Shown here: in pieces, positions 45,336 to 53,916 of the stretch
Layout: every line of letters begins with the position of its first letter
How positions within the stretch are numbered: the first letter of the stretch is position 1
Assembly: GCF_000424265.1 (NCBI RefSeq)
Contig: NZ_AUJO01000005.1
Span: 124,001-188,000, forward strand
Direction: 5' to 3'
DNA length: 64,000 bases
DNA from: Butyrivibrio sp. WCD3002
Lineage (GTDB): Bacteria; Bacillota; Clostridia; Lachnospirales; Lachnospiraceae
Made by a program: the position numbers and the translations under genes
The notes under the pieces: generated by a model
Databases searched by the model: none
Seen by the model: the letters and a program-made list of their open reading frames with translations, nothing else
Told to the model about the DNA's origin: nothing

Positions 45336-45425
45336 GTGCCATTGGGGACGGTTCTCTTCGTGCCATTGGGGACGGTTCTTTTTGGCACGGATTACCGTGC
45401 CAAAGAGAACCGTCCCCAGTGGCAC
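45336..45425. repeat. GGGGACGGTTCT repeat with large inverted repeat
   Basis: Two direct 24-base units GTGCCATTGGGGACGGTTCT(CTTC or TTTT) at 45336-45359 and 45360-45383 are followed by a perfect GGCACGGATTACCGTGCC palindrome (45384-45401) and by an inverted copy (45402-45425). It starts 9 bases after the stop codon of the deaminase-like gene. I recall similar repeats being common in Firmicute genomes and resembling REP-type elements; no transposase is adjacent. Confidence 0.8.
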
Positions 45426-45439
45426 GCGCGCCTAAAAAA

Positions 45440-45465
45440 CGCTCCGCGAGTTTACTCGCGGAGCG
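45440..45465 (-). terminator. Intrinsic terminator of amino-acid ABC operon
   Basis: Arms CGCTCCGCGAG and CTCGCGGAGCG with a TTTA loop; the minus strand continues with a run of six U. Confidence 0.85.
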
Positions 45466-45477
45466 TATTCTTTGCTT

Positions 45478-46269
45478 TTATTCAGTTGTAATGTCTGCGC
45501 CAAAGTACTTGATTGAGATTTCGGAAAGCTTTCCTTCTTCTCTCAGAGCTTTGATTGCGTCGTTGATTGCAGCGCGGAGAGAATCGTTGTCTGAGCCCTT
45601 TGCGAGGGGAACAGCGTACATTGTAACCTCGGGATCAACAGCAGCTACCTTAAGGTCTGTAGTACCTGTTGTGTTGAAATAATCCTGTGCAGAGGTGTTA
45701 GCGTTGATAGTAGCATCAACAGTGCCGTTCTGTACAAGAGTCATGGTCTCGCCAAGGGTGTCAACGTTTTTAACTGTAGCGCCATACTGAATGCCCATTG
45801 CCTCGTAGGTTGAACCTGCGGAATTAGCAGTTGTAAGACCGCTTAAATCCTCGAAAGAGCTGATGCTGTCGTTAGATGCAAGAGTAACAACCACAGCGTG
45901 GTCGTAAGCGTAGGGATCTGTGAAATCATAGGTGTTTTTACGATCGTCGGTGACATCAACACCGTTAGCCATCATATCAAAGGTGCCTGTAGAAACGCCT
46001 GTAAGGCCGCCATCAAAAGCGACCTCCTTGAATTCTGCTTCAACGCCGAGCTTCTCAGCGATCGCTGCAGCTACTTCTACGTCAAAGCCCACGAGCTCAT
46101 CCGTATTCTCATCATGATAGGTGAAAGGTGCCCATACACCTTCGGTAGCGATTGTTATTTTACCTGCAGACTTGATTCTTGCAAGGTGATCGTTGCTCTT
46201 TGAGCCGCAGCCTGCAATGGTTCCTGCGACAAGAACGCCTGTTAAAAGTAGAGACAGTAATTTTTTCAT
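45478..46269 (-). CDS. Polar amino-acid ABC transporter binding lipoprotein
   Basis: A 263-residue family 3 solute-binding lipoprotein (lipobox IAGC) with the signatures GKITIATEGVWAPFTYHDEN and LVGFDVEVAAAIAEKLGV. It binds an amino acid, plausibly cystine or glutamine, and passes it to the permease encoded two genes upstream. GGAGGAATA precedes the ATG. It is last in the operon permease-ATPase-binding protein, followed by a strong terminator. The exact ligand is not decided by sequence. Confidence 0.9.
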   Translation of the reverse strand: MKKLLSLLLTGVLVAGTIAGCGSKSNDHLARIKSAGKITIATEGVWAPFTYHDENTDELVGFDVEVAAAIAEKLGVEAEFKEVAFDGGLTGVSTGTFDMMANGVDVTDDRKNTYDFTDPYAYDHAVVVTLASNDSISSFEDLSGLTTANSAGSTYEAMGIQYGATVKNVDTLGETMTLVQNGTVDATINANTSAQDYFNTTGTTDLKVAAVDPEVTMYAVPLAKGSDNDSLRAAINDAIKALREEGKLSEISIKYFGADITTE

Positions 46270-46301
46270 AGTATTCCTCCATTCTGTAAAGAGTATTTTT
46301 A

Positions 46302-47042
46302 TTAGGAATTCGTAAGTCTAAGGAATTCCTTTGTTCGGGGCTGTGTCGGATTATTGAAAAAGGTCTTTGCATCTCCTTCTTCGACGATTACTCCATCAGC
46401 CATGAAAACCACTTTTGTTGAAACATCTCTGGCAAAACCAAGCTCGTGAGTTACTACGATCATGGTCATTCCATCATCTGCCAGCTTTTTCATAACCTCT
46501 AGAACCTCAGCGGTAAGCTGGGGATCAAGGGCGGAGGTGGGCTCATCAAAATATAATATTGCGGGATCTGTGGCAAGAGCTCTTGCTATTGCTACTCTTT
46601 GCTGCTGTCCGCCTGAAAGCTGGCTTGGATACATGTTTATCTGCTCCAGCATACCGACCTTTTGCAGCACATCTCTTGCTTTAGCCTCTGCCTCTGCCAT
46701 GGGAATGTGTCTTGCTGAAGTCAGTCCCAATGTGACATTGTGCAGAACGGTTTTATTGGCAAAGAGATTGTAATTTTGGAAAACAAAGCCGGTTCTTTTG
46801 CGTACATCTGAAATTTCAGCACGGCTTATTTTTGAAAAAGGATAGGTTTTACCATCAAAGATAAGCTCGCCCTCGTCTGCGCTCTCCAAAAAGTTGATAC
46901 AGCGAAGAAGAGTAGTCTTTCCGGAACCGGAGGGCCCAAGGACAGACACAACGTCTCCTTTTTCCACATCAATATTTATGCCCTTCAGGACTTCGTTTGT
47001 TCCGAAGGCTTTGTGTATATTGTTAACCTTAAGTAAAGACAT
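46302..47042 (-). CDS. Polar amino-acid ABC transporter ATPase
   Basis: A 246-residue ABC ATPase. The motifs are complete: Walker A GPSGSGKTT (near 36-44), Q-loop, signature LSGGQQQRVAIARAL near 143, Walker B ILYFDEPTSALD near 166 and the switch His in VVTHELG. It is typical of the GlnQ/TcyC family. GAGGAAAAAT precedes the ATG; the permease stop codon lies 12 bases upstream and the binding-protein gene begins 32 bases downstream. Confidence 0.93.
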   Translation of the reverse strand: MSLLKVNNIHKAFGTNEVLKGINIDVEKGDVVSVLGPSGSGKTTLLRCINFLESADEGELIFDGKTYPFSKISRAEISDVRKRTGFVFQNYNLFANKTVLHNVTLGLTSARHIPMAEAEAKARDVLQKVGMLEQINMYPSQLSGGQQQRVAIARALATDPAILYFDEPTSALDPQLTAEVLEVMKKLADDGMTMIVVTHELGFARDVSTKVVFMADGVIVEEGDAKTFFNNPTQPRTKEFLRLTNS

Positions 47043-47054
47043 ATTTTTCCTCGA

Positions 47055-47729
47055 TTATTTTCTTACGCCGTAGCTTCCAAGTCGCACCTCGCCTCGTTTT
47101 TGCAGATAGGTGAGGACGGTGCAAAACATCAGATAGACGATAGCCACCTCGATATAAAGAGGCAGATAATTGTAAGACTGTCCGGCGATCTGTTTGGTTC
47201 TGGTGAACATCTCTACAACTGTGATACTGGATGCCAGGGATGTGTCCTTAACCATGCTGATAAGTGCGTTAAACAGCGAAGGGAAAGCTGTTCTGAAGGC
47301 CTGTGGCAGGATGATATGCCACATGATCTGCATGTAGCTCATACCTACGCAGTATCCCGCTTCAAGCTGTCCTGCGGGAACCGCTTCCATAGCGGCGCGC
47401 ATGGTCTCAGCACTGTAGGCACCTTCATTTATGGTGAATACAATAACAGCCATTATGAATGGATTTGAATGTATTCCAAGGAGCGGAAGTCCGTAAAAAG
47501 CCACCATTAGCTGAACCAAAAGAGGCGTTCCTCGTATTATCCAAATGTAAAATCTGCAGATCTGGCGCAGGATGGGTACATTTGCGTACTGAACCATTGC
47601 GACAAATACTGACAATATAGTTGATAAAATGAATGCTGCGGTTGCCAGCGGCAAGGTGACCTTTAGTCCGTATACAAGTATTTTGGGAAAAGAGTCTATA
47701 AGCAGCGTAAGTGTATTCTGATCAAACAT
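47055..47729 (-). CDS. Polar amino-acid ABC transporter permease
   Basis: A 224-residue membrane subunit of the HisM/GlnP family, with five predicted membrane segments. The conserved motif YIWIIRGTPLLVQLMVAFYG (near 62-81) and the EAA loop (AAMEAVPAGQLEAGYCVGMS) are present. It is first gene of the three-gene operon; only a weak GGAAA precedes the ATG at 47729. One permease type suffices for a homodimeric transporter of this class. The upstream gap 47730-47831 separates it from an AraC regulator on the same strand. Confidence 0.92.
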   Translation of the reverse strand: MFDQNTLTLLIDSFPKILVYGLKVTLPLATAAFILSTILSVFVAMVQYANVPILRQICRFYIWIIRGTPLLVQLMVAFYGLPLLGIHSNPFIMAVIVFTINEGAYSAETMRAAMEAVPAGQLEAGYCVGMSYMQIMWHIILPQAFRTAFPSLFNALISMVKDTSLASSITVVEMFTRTKQIAGQSYNYLPLYIEVAIVYLMFCTVLTYLQKRGEVRLGSYGVRK

Positions 47730-47831
47730 AATATTTCCAATTCCAGCAAAAAATTTTTCGCAATTACTTCATAAAAAATATATTAATCCCAAACAGTGCA
47801 AGTAAGTCAATACTTTTTTGTAAGGCATGTG

Positions 47832-48710
47832 TTAATGCGCCTTTCTGATGATCTCATCCTTGTATTTTTTTGGAGATACTCCGTATTCCTTCACAAAAGC
47901 GCGGTAGAAGGTGGAATAATCCGAAAAACCATAGGATGAAGCCACTGAAGAAATATCCTGACCACTTAAAATAGCATCCTTGCACATTTCAAGCCGCTTC
48001 TTGGTTATGTATTTATGGAGCGGCAGGCCGTTAGTCTCGGTAAAAACGTGCGAGATGTGGAATTTGCTTATGTAAAGCTTTTCAGCGATTATATCCAGCG
48101 ACAGGTTTTCATCGATATGAGTCTCTATGTAATGAATGATGCTCTGATAGAGAGAGTCGGATTCCGCCTCGGTGTTCCCCGGATTTTGCGATTCATATAC
48201 CATTCTGTTTATGGATATCATGAAATCGCTGACGGTTATGAGGATTTTTGCACTTTTTGCAAATCTCTCCGAGTGAATTTCATCAATCAGTGAAAAGAGC
48301 TTGCCCTGAAGGGTATTAAATTCAATTTCCGTGAATTTGTGGGTTAAAAAGGTGTTCTTCAGTGCCAGATCGGGGAGATATCTGTAGTCCTCGGAAATGC
48401 CGATAAGGGAACTCAAGAAGCTCTCACTGATCCAGAACACAAAGCGCCTGTAGGGATGGTTGCTGTCAAGGAGTGTTGCGTGATGGGGAATCCCAGGAGG
48501 GATAATTACCATTGTGCCCGGACGCAGCGAAAAAGACGCATCCCCTATATGCATGGTTATATTGCCTTCAAGGAAAAAGTAGAACTCATAATAGTCGTGA
48601 GAATGATGTTCCACGTCGGGAATGACGCTATCACTGTAGTAATAGACCTCGAAATCCCTTGAAAGCATATATTGTCTTGTACTGAACTTGGTTTTTAGAT
48701 CTTTTTTCAT
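47832..48710 (-). CDS. AraC-family transcriptional regulator
   Basis: A 292-residue regulator with an N-terminal cupin-like sensing domain (HHSHDYYEFYFFLEGNITMH near 35-54) and a C-terminal pair of helix-turn-helix motifs (LSLDIIAEKLYISKFHISHV and VASSYGFSDYSTFYRAFVKE). The cupin in such proteins binds a sugar or an organic effector. I start at ATG 48710; an in-frame TTG at 48728 is possible and neither has a good ribosome site. It follows another AraC gene on the same strand by about 50 bases, close to the rhamnose operon, so a role in rhamnose or pectin-related control is possible. Confidence 0.87.
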   Translation of the reverse strand: MKKDLKTKFSTRQYMLSRDFEVYYYSDSVIPDVEHHSHDYYEFYFFLEGNITMHIGDASFSLRPGTMVIIPPGIPHHATLLDSNHPYRRFVFWISESFLSSLIGISEDYRYLPDLALKNTFLTHKFTEIEFNTLQGKLFSLIDEIHSERFAKSAKILITVSDFMISINRMVYESQNPGNTEAESDSLYQSIIHYIETHIDENLSLDIIAEKLYISKFHISHVFTETNGLPLHKYITKKRLEMCKDAILSGQDISSVASSYGFSDYSTFYRAFVKEYGVSPKKYKDEIIRKAH

Positions 48711-48761
48711 AGAAAAAATGTAGCACAAAGCCGCAAGATTTACAATGTATCTGCCGGAGGC

Positions 48762-49763
48762 TTAATTCTCGTGCATATGCCCGGCCAATGCTGAGTTTTT
48801 TAATCTGTAATCTCTGGGACTGCAGCCGTAAACCCTTCGGAAAAGACGATGGAAAAAGCTGGTGTTGTCGTAGCCCACGGATACTGCGATGTCTGAGATC
48901 GGAGCACCGGAGCGGGTTAACAGATTGCAGGCACGCTCTAAACGCTTTTGCTGAAGCAGTGTCTTGAAGGTTTCCCCGGTCTCTTTTTTGATGATACGGC
49001 TTACCGTGTAAACATCATCGCCTTCAGATGCCGCAAAATCCTGCAACGAGGCGGTTTTGTAGGATGCATCTATGTAAGAAAGCACCTTCAGTGTTATTTC
49101 CTGCTCAAAGGAGTTTGAAGGCACATGGATAAGCTCCGCGTGATTTGTCAGATTCAGGAAAAGAAGTCCCACTGTGGCCTGATTTATTGTACGGCTGTTT
49201 TTATCTGCATTAAGCATATTCCAGATGAGGTTTTCCATGAGATTTTGCACGGGAACAACGTCTGACACGCTAAAATACAGGAAATTGCTCTGCATATCCT
49301 TCCTTGTCAGGCAGCTTACGATGAATTCTCGTAGTGCGCTTGGCTTAGCCCCCATCATTGGAAGAACCACATCAAAAAACTCAGGCAGGATCATGAAATT
49401 AACGGCAATATCATTTTCACCCGCAGGAAAAATCTCCTGAGTAGCATGCTGATTAAGGAAAAGAAGGTCGCCTTCCTTAAGGATTATTTCCTGACCATCC
49501 ACTATGTGCCTGGTAGAACCGCTGCACATATAGATAAATTCTACATAGTTATGGGTATGCTTGGGGAAGTGAATGAAGCGAACATGAGGGCGCATATCAA
49601 TAAGACGTCCGTTTTTAAGGACTCTTGCGGAATCAATTTCTTCTGCATTTTTGGACGCTTCGGCGCTGTAATACAGAGCGCGGTTTATGACCTTTTCACC
49701 ATTTAATATGGACTGTTCCTCCTCGGTGATTGTGCCGAGTTTACTTAGCAAATCCTTGTTCAT
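48762..49763 (-). CDS. AraC-family regulator divergent from the rhamnose operon
   Basis: A 333-residue AraC-type regulator with cupin sensor (KHTHNYVEFIYMCSGSTRHI) and C-terminal helix-turn-helix pair (LQDFAASEGDDVYTVSRIIK, DIAVSVGYDNTSFFHRLFRR). AAAGGA precedes the ATG. It is divergent from rhaA with 216 bases between them, so it is the best candidate for the rhamnose-responsive activator, comparable in position to RhaS/RhaR though not demonstrably orthologous. The intergenic region contains no clear palindrome that I can define. Confidence 0.87.
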   Translation of the reverse strand: MNKDLLSKLGTITEEEQSILNGEKVINRALYYSAEASKNAEEIDSARVLKNGRLIDMRPHVRFIHFPKHTHNYVEFIYMCSGSTRHIVDGQEIILKEGDLLFLNQHATQEIFPAGENDIAVNFMILPEFFDVVLPMMGAKPSALREFIVSCLTRKDMQSNFLYFSVSDVVPVQNLMENLIWNMLNADKNSRTINQATVGLLFLNLTNHAELIHVPSNSFEQEITLKVLSYIDASYKTASLQDFAASEGDDVYTVSRIIKKETGETFKTLLQQKRLERACNLLTRSGAPISDIAVSVGYDNTSFFHRLFRRVYGCSPRDYRLKNSALAGHMHEN

Positions 49764-49979
49764 TCGGGCTTCCTTTCAGCTTTATTACATAAAAATAGCA
49801 TGGATTTTTACCTACTGCAAGAAAGGACGTATTTTTATTCTTTTTCCGACCTTAAAAATCCAAACCGAATCATTTACTATTAGAATCAACAGAGAAAATG
49901 AGTTTAAGACACAGGCAAATGATGCATAGATCCGGTGTTTTAGCTAAATAGATATTTTAAGAGAAGGGAAGGTTACAAA

Positions 49980-51230
49980 ATGACAGTAAAAGAAAGATAT
50001 GAAGCAGCAAAAGAGCGCTATGCAAAGCTTGGCGTAGATGTAGATAAGGCAGTTGATGAGCTCTCAAAGATCAGTCTCTCCATGCACTGCTGGCAGGGCG
50101 ATGATGTAGTTGGTTTTGATCAGAAGGGACCTCTTAGCGGAGGAATTCAGACAACAGGTAATTATCCTTACAAGGCTACTACACCTGAGCAGCTTATGCA
50201 GGACATAGATGAGGTGTTCAAGCTGATTCCCGGCAAGCATAAGCTCAATCTTCACGCTTGCTACGCAGTATTTGAGGGTGATGAGTGGGTAGACAGAGAT
50301 AAATTGGAGCCTAAGCATTTCAAGGCATGGGTTGATTTTGCTAAAAAGCATGGCATAGGTCTGGATTTCAATCCCACAATGTTTTCACATCCCAAGGCTG
50401 ATGATGCGACACTTTCATCAGAGGATGAGAGCATCAGAAAATTCTGGATCGATCACTGTATCGCATGCCTTAAGATCTCAGAGTATTTCGCTACAGAGAC
50501 AGGCGTTCCCTGCATGATGAATATCTGGATCCCCGATGGATTTAAGGATGTTATTCCTGACAGAATTTCGCCCAGAAAGAGACTTAAGGACTCCCTTGAT
50601 CAGATTCTTGCAACACCCTACGACAAGAGCAAGGTTTACGTAGCTGTAGAGTCCAAGGTATTTGGAATCGGTGTTGAATCCGTAACAGTAGGTTCACAGG
50701 AGTTTTACCTCAGCTATGCTGCTAAGAACAACATCATGTGCCTCATTGATTCAGGACACTTCCATCCTACAGAGAACGTTGCAGACAAGCTTTCATCCAT
50801 GCTTCTGTTCAATGACAAGATGGCACTTCACGTTACAAGACCTGTTCGCTGGGATTCAGACCACGTTGTTATTTACAATGATGATGCAAAAGAGATCGCT
50901 CAGGAGATCGTTAAAAACGGTCCCGACCGCTTCTTCATCGGAATGGATTACTTTGATGCCAGCATAAACCGCGTATCCGCATGGACAAACGGTATGAGAA
51001 ACTTCTTAAAGGCACTTCTGAACGCTGAGCTTCAGCCCAATGAAAAGCTTTTCAAGCTTCAGAATGACCGCAACTTCACAGAGCTCATGTCCCTTCAGGA
51101 GCGCATCAAGATGATGCCTGTTGGTGATGTATGGGATTACTACTGCGAGAAGCAGGGCGTTCCCACTGAGGATGAGTGGTTCGACGTATGCAAAAAGTAC
51201 GAGGACGAGGTTCTCAGCAAGAGAGCGTAA
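49980..51230 (+). CDS. rhaA: L-rhamnose isomerase
   Basis: A 416-residue manganese-dependent TIM-barrel isomerase that converts L-rhamnose into L-rhamnulose, first step of rhamnose breakdown. The sequence is typical throughout: SLSMHCWQGDDVVGFD near residue 31, LNLHACYAVFEG, CMMNIWIPDGFKD and LIDSGHFHPTENVADKLSSM (carrying metal-binding Asp and His residues) match the RhaA family. AGAAGGGAAGG lies before the ATG. It is the first gene of rhaA-rhaD-rhaB. Confidence 0.96.
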   Translation: MTVKERYEAAKERYAKLGVDVDKAVDELSKISLSMHCWQGDDVVGFDQKGPLSGGIQTTGNYPYKATTPEQLMQDIDEVFKLIPGKHKLNLHACYAVFEGDEWVDRDKLEPKHFKAWVDFAKKHGIGLDFNPTMFSHPKADDATLSSEDESIRKFWIDHCIACLKISEYFATETGVPCMMNIWIPDGFKDVIPDRISPRKRLKDSLDQILATPYDKSKVYVAVESKVFGIGVESVTVGSQEFYLSYAAKNNIMCLIDSGHFHPTENVADKLSSMLLFNDKMALHVTRPVRWDSDHVVIYNDDAKEIAQEIVKNGPDRFFIGMDYFDASINRVSAWTNGMRNFLKALLNAELQPNEKLFKLQNDRNFTELMSLQERIKMMPVGDVWDYYCEKQGVPTEDEWFDVCKKYEDEVLSKRA

Positions 51231-51322
51231 TTAAACGGATTATGAAAAAATATGGCAGAGGGCTTTTAAACAAGCTCTTTGCCTTAAATCATTTGAATTT
51301 GAGTTAGGAAAGGATTAAGAAA

Positions 51323-52171
51323 ATGAGAGTATTGGATTCAGAATTTGCAAAGGGCTTTTGCCGCATGTGTGTAGACGGCTTTTATCAGGGCTGGCATGAG
51401 AGAAACGGCGGAAATTTGAGCTATAGAATAAAGGACGAAGAAATTGCTTCCGTAAAAGAGGAGCTTAAGGAGGACGGTGAGTGGAAGGAAATCGGCACCT
51501 CCGTTCCTGCGCTTGCAGGCGAGTACTTCATGGTAACAGGCTCCGGCAAATATTTCAGAAACGTTGAGATCGATCCTGCAGCAAACATCTGCATTATCAA
51601 GGTTGATGATAAGGGCGAGAATTATCAGATTCAGTGGGGCCTTGTAAACGGCGGAAGACCCACATCCGAGCTTCCTTCACATCTTATGAACCTTGAGGTT
51701 TGCAAAAAGAGAAATCCCGAGATAAGAGTGGTATATCACTGCCATCCCGCTAACACAATCGCCCTTACCTTTGTACTTCCCCTTGATGGCGATGTTTTCA
51801 CAAGAGAGATTTGGGAGATGGCTACAGAGTGTCCCGTTGTCTTCCCCGATGGAATCGGCGTAGTACCGTGGATGGTACCCGGCGGCCGCGAAATCGCTGT
51901 TGCCACATCCGAAATCATGAAAAAACAGGACGTAGCAATCTGGGCACATCACGGCATGTTTGCCTGCGGAACAGACTTTGACATCACCTTCGGCCTCATG
52001 CACACAGTTGAGAAGGCCGCAGAGGTCCTTGTAAAAGTAATGTCCATGACTGACAGAAAACGTCAGACCATCGAGCCTGACATGTTCAGAGCATTGAACG
52101 GACCTTTCGGAATCAAGGTTAACGAAAATTGCCTTTATGAGAAAAAGAGCGACAAAATAGGAGAAAAATAA
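51323..52171 (+). CDS. rhaD: Rhamnulose-1-phosphate aldolase
   Basis: A 282-residue class II zinc aldolase that splits L-rhamnulose 1-phosphate into dihydroxyacetone phosphate and L-lactaldehyde. The motifs HERNGGNLSYRI near residue 26, VTGSGKYFRNV near 72, the zinc-binding VYHCHPANTIAL near 137 and WAHHGMFACG near 212 are present. AGGAAAGGA lies upstream of the ATG. It is 92 bases after rhaA and 2 bases before rhaB. No lactaldehyde reductase gene follows in this window. Confidence 0.95.
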   Translation: MRVLDSEFAKGFCRMCVDGFYQGWHERNGGNLSYRIKDEEIASVKEELKEDGEWKEIGTSVPALAGEYFMVTGSGKYFRNVEIDPAANICIIKVDDKGENYQIQWGLVNGGRPTSELPSHLMNLEVCKKRNPEIRVVYHCHPANTIALTFVLPLDGDVFTREIWEMATECPVVFPDGIGVVPWMVPGGREIAVATSEIMKKQDVAIWAHHGMFACGTDFDITFGLMHTVEKAAEVLVKVMSMTDRKRQTIEPDMFRALNGPFGIKVNENCLYEKKSDKIGEK

Positions 52172-52173
52172 TA

Positions 52174-53601
52174 ATGAATTACTATCTGGCTGTTGATATA
52201 GGCGCATCTTCCGGCCGCCATATACTGGCAAGCTTTGAAAATGGCAAAATACAGTATGAAGAGATCCACAGATTCTATAACGGCATGGATGATGAGGATG
52301 GGCACAAGGTTTGGAATACCGACAGGCTCTTTGAAGAGATCCTTGCCGGCATGAAAAAATGCGCAGATCTTGGCAAAATCCCCGTATCCATGGGCATTGA
52401 CACCTGGGGCGTGGACTACGTTCTTCTTGATAAGGACGGCAATAAAACAGCAAAAAGCTATGCCTACAGAGATGCCAGAACAGAGGGCATGGACACTGAA
52501 GTTTACAGGATTATACCTGAAAACGCATTATACGCCCGTACAGGCATACAGAAGGCGATTTTCAACACAATATACCAATTGATGGATGCAAGGCTCAGAG
52601 AGCCTGATACGCTTGAAAAAGCGGACACATTCCTTATGGTCCCCGATTACCTGCATTTCCTTCTTACAGGAGTTAAAAAGCAGGAGTACACCAACGCTAC
52701 CACAAGTCAGTTGGTGAACCCTGTGACAAAGGAGTGGGATCTTGAGCTTATTGAAAAATTAGGGCTTCCCGCAAAGCTCTTTGGAAAGCTCTCCCTTCCC
52801 TGCACAGAAGTCGGCGATCTGACTCCCGAAGTACAGGCAAAAGTAGGATATAACTGTAAAGTAATCCTTCCGGCAACACACGACACAGGCTCTGCCGTTA
52901 TGTCAGTTCCGGACACATCCGATGATGTCCTTTATATTTCATCCGGAACATGGTCACTTTTTGGATGCGAGCTTGAGGCTGCTGACTGCTCAGATAAGGC
53001 CAGAAGCGCCAACTTCACCAACGAGGGCGGCTACAACTACAGATACAGATTCCTCAAGAATATCATGGGACTTTGGATGATCCAGTCCGTTAAAAAGGAA
53101 TTTGAGGCAGGCTATGACTATCCCGGCAAGAAGGCAGATGACGATTACTCCTTCGGTAATCTCTGTGCCAGAGCGGAAAAGGAGACAATAGATTCTCTTG
53201 TTGACGCAAATTCCGATGTTTTCCTTGCTCCTGACTCCATGATCGCAGCAGTTAAGGGCGCCTGCGAAAAGAGCGGACAGCAGATTCCCGAAACTCCGTG
53301 GGAGATAGCATGTGTTATCTATAGATCCCTTGCAGAGTGCTACATGCAGGCTGCGGAGGAAATAGAGGATATCACCGGAAAACACTTCGAAAAGATAAAT
53401 ATCGTAGGTGGCGGCTCCAACGCAGAGTACCTGAATAAGTTAACCGCAGCAAGAACCGGCAAAACCGTCTACGCAGGACCTTCGGAGGCCACAGCCATCG
53501 GCAATATCGGTGCACAGATGATCGCAGACGGCGTATTTAAGGACTTGTCGGAGTTTAGAGAAAATGTATTTAAGTCTTTTGGCGTGACGGAATACAAATA
53601 A
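52174..53601 (+). CDS. rhaB: Rhamnulokinase
   Basis: A 475-residue sugar kinase of the FGGY family that phosphorylates L-rhamnulose at O1. AVDIGASSGRHI at the N-terminus is the phosphate-binding loop, GIDTWGVDYVL near 75 and PATHDTGSAVMSVP near 231 are family motifs, and GGGSNAEYLNKLTAARTGKT near 412 is the second adenosine-binding loop. TAGGAG lies before the ATG. It is the last gene of the rha operon; order isomerase, aldolase, kinase is common in Firmicutes. Confidence 0.95.
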   Translation: MNYYLAVDIGASSGRHILASFENGKIQYEEIHRFYNGMDDEDGHKVWNTDRLFEEILAGMKKCADLGKIPVSMGIDTWGVDYVLLDKDGNKTAKSYAYRDARTEGMDTEVYRIIPENALYARTGIQKAIFNTIYQLMDARLREPDTLEKADTFLMVPDYLHFLLTGVKKQEYTNATTSQLVNPVTKEWDLELIEKLGLPAKLFGKLSLPCTEVGDLTPEVQAKVGYNCKVILPATHDTGSAVMSVPDTSDDVLYISSGTWSLFGCELEAADCSDKARSANFTNEGGYNYRYRFLKNIMGLWMIQSVKKEFEAGYDYPGKKADDDYSFGNLCARAEKETIDSLVDANSDVFLAPDSMIAAVKGACEKSGQQIPETPWEIACVIYRSLAECYMQAAEEIEDITGKHFEKINIVGGGSNAEYLNKLTAARTGKTVYAGPSEATAIGNIGAQMIADGVFKDLSEFRENVFKSFGVTEYK

Positions 53602-53613
53602 CTGGAAAAAGAG

Positions 53614-53642
53614 TTGACATATAATTGAACGACAATTATACT
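53614..53642 (+). promoter_or_regulatory. Promoter of the methyltransferase leader
   Basis: TTGACA (53614-53619), exactly 17 bases, TATACT (53637-53642): a near-consensus housekeeping promoter just after rhaB. It drives the leader ORF and terminator that precede the methyltransferase gene. Confidence 0.8.
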
Positions 53643-53675
53643 AGCAACTAATAATTTTCAGAAAGCGGTGACAAT

Positions 53676-53783
53676 ATGATATACAATTGCCTCGTCAACA
53701 ATTCAACACCATCAAATAAGCCCGTGGATGATCCTCAGGGGCTTATTAGTGTTATATTGATGGGGTTAAGTGCAGATGCATGA
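53676..53783 (+). CDS. Putative 35-residue leader peptide
   Basis: ATG 53676 follows AAGCGGTG at 7 bases and lies about 30 bases after the promoter. The frame is MIYNCLVNNSTPSNKPVDDP then QGLISVILMGLSADA, ending in TGA 53781-53783. A hairpin (AATAAGCCC / GGGCTTATT, 53715-53747) lies within the frame, and a 14-bp intrinsic terminator follows at 53812-53846, 70 bases before the methyltransferase start. That layout is the usual one for translational attenuators of antibiotic-resistance genes, where stalled ribosomes prevent terminator formation. Confidence 0.55.
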   Translation: MIYNCLVNNSTPSNKPVDDPQGLISVILMGLSADA

Positions 53784-53811
53784 TTAAGACTTGCATATCA
53801 TTGAGATAGCG

Positions 53812-53846
53812 AAGCCTCATCAAACTGAGTTTGATGAGGCTTTTTT
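53812..53846 (+). terminator. Attenuator terminator before methyltransferase
   Basis: Perfect 14-bp stem AAGCCTCATCAAAC / GTTTGATGAGGCTT with a TGA loop and a T run. It sits between the promoter and the methyltransferase start, so it should limit readthrough. Confidence 0.88.
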
Positions 53847-53916
53847 ATACGCTAAATTCGCTCGCGCGAGGATTTCTAAAAATCCTATTTTTATAAAAAC
53901 CAAGGAGGAAAAAGCA

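Noticed and set aside
51677..52453. 258-codon minus-strand frame across rhaD and rhaB
   Set aside because: Both overlapped genes are well-known enzymes; the antisense frame has Cys/His-rich random composition typical of shadows.
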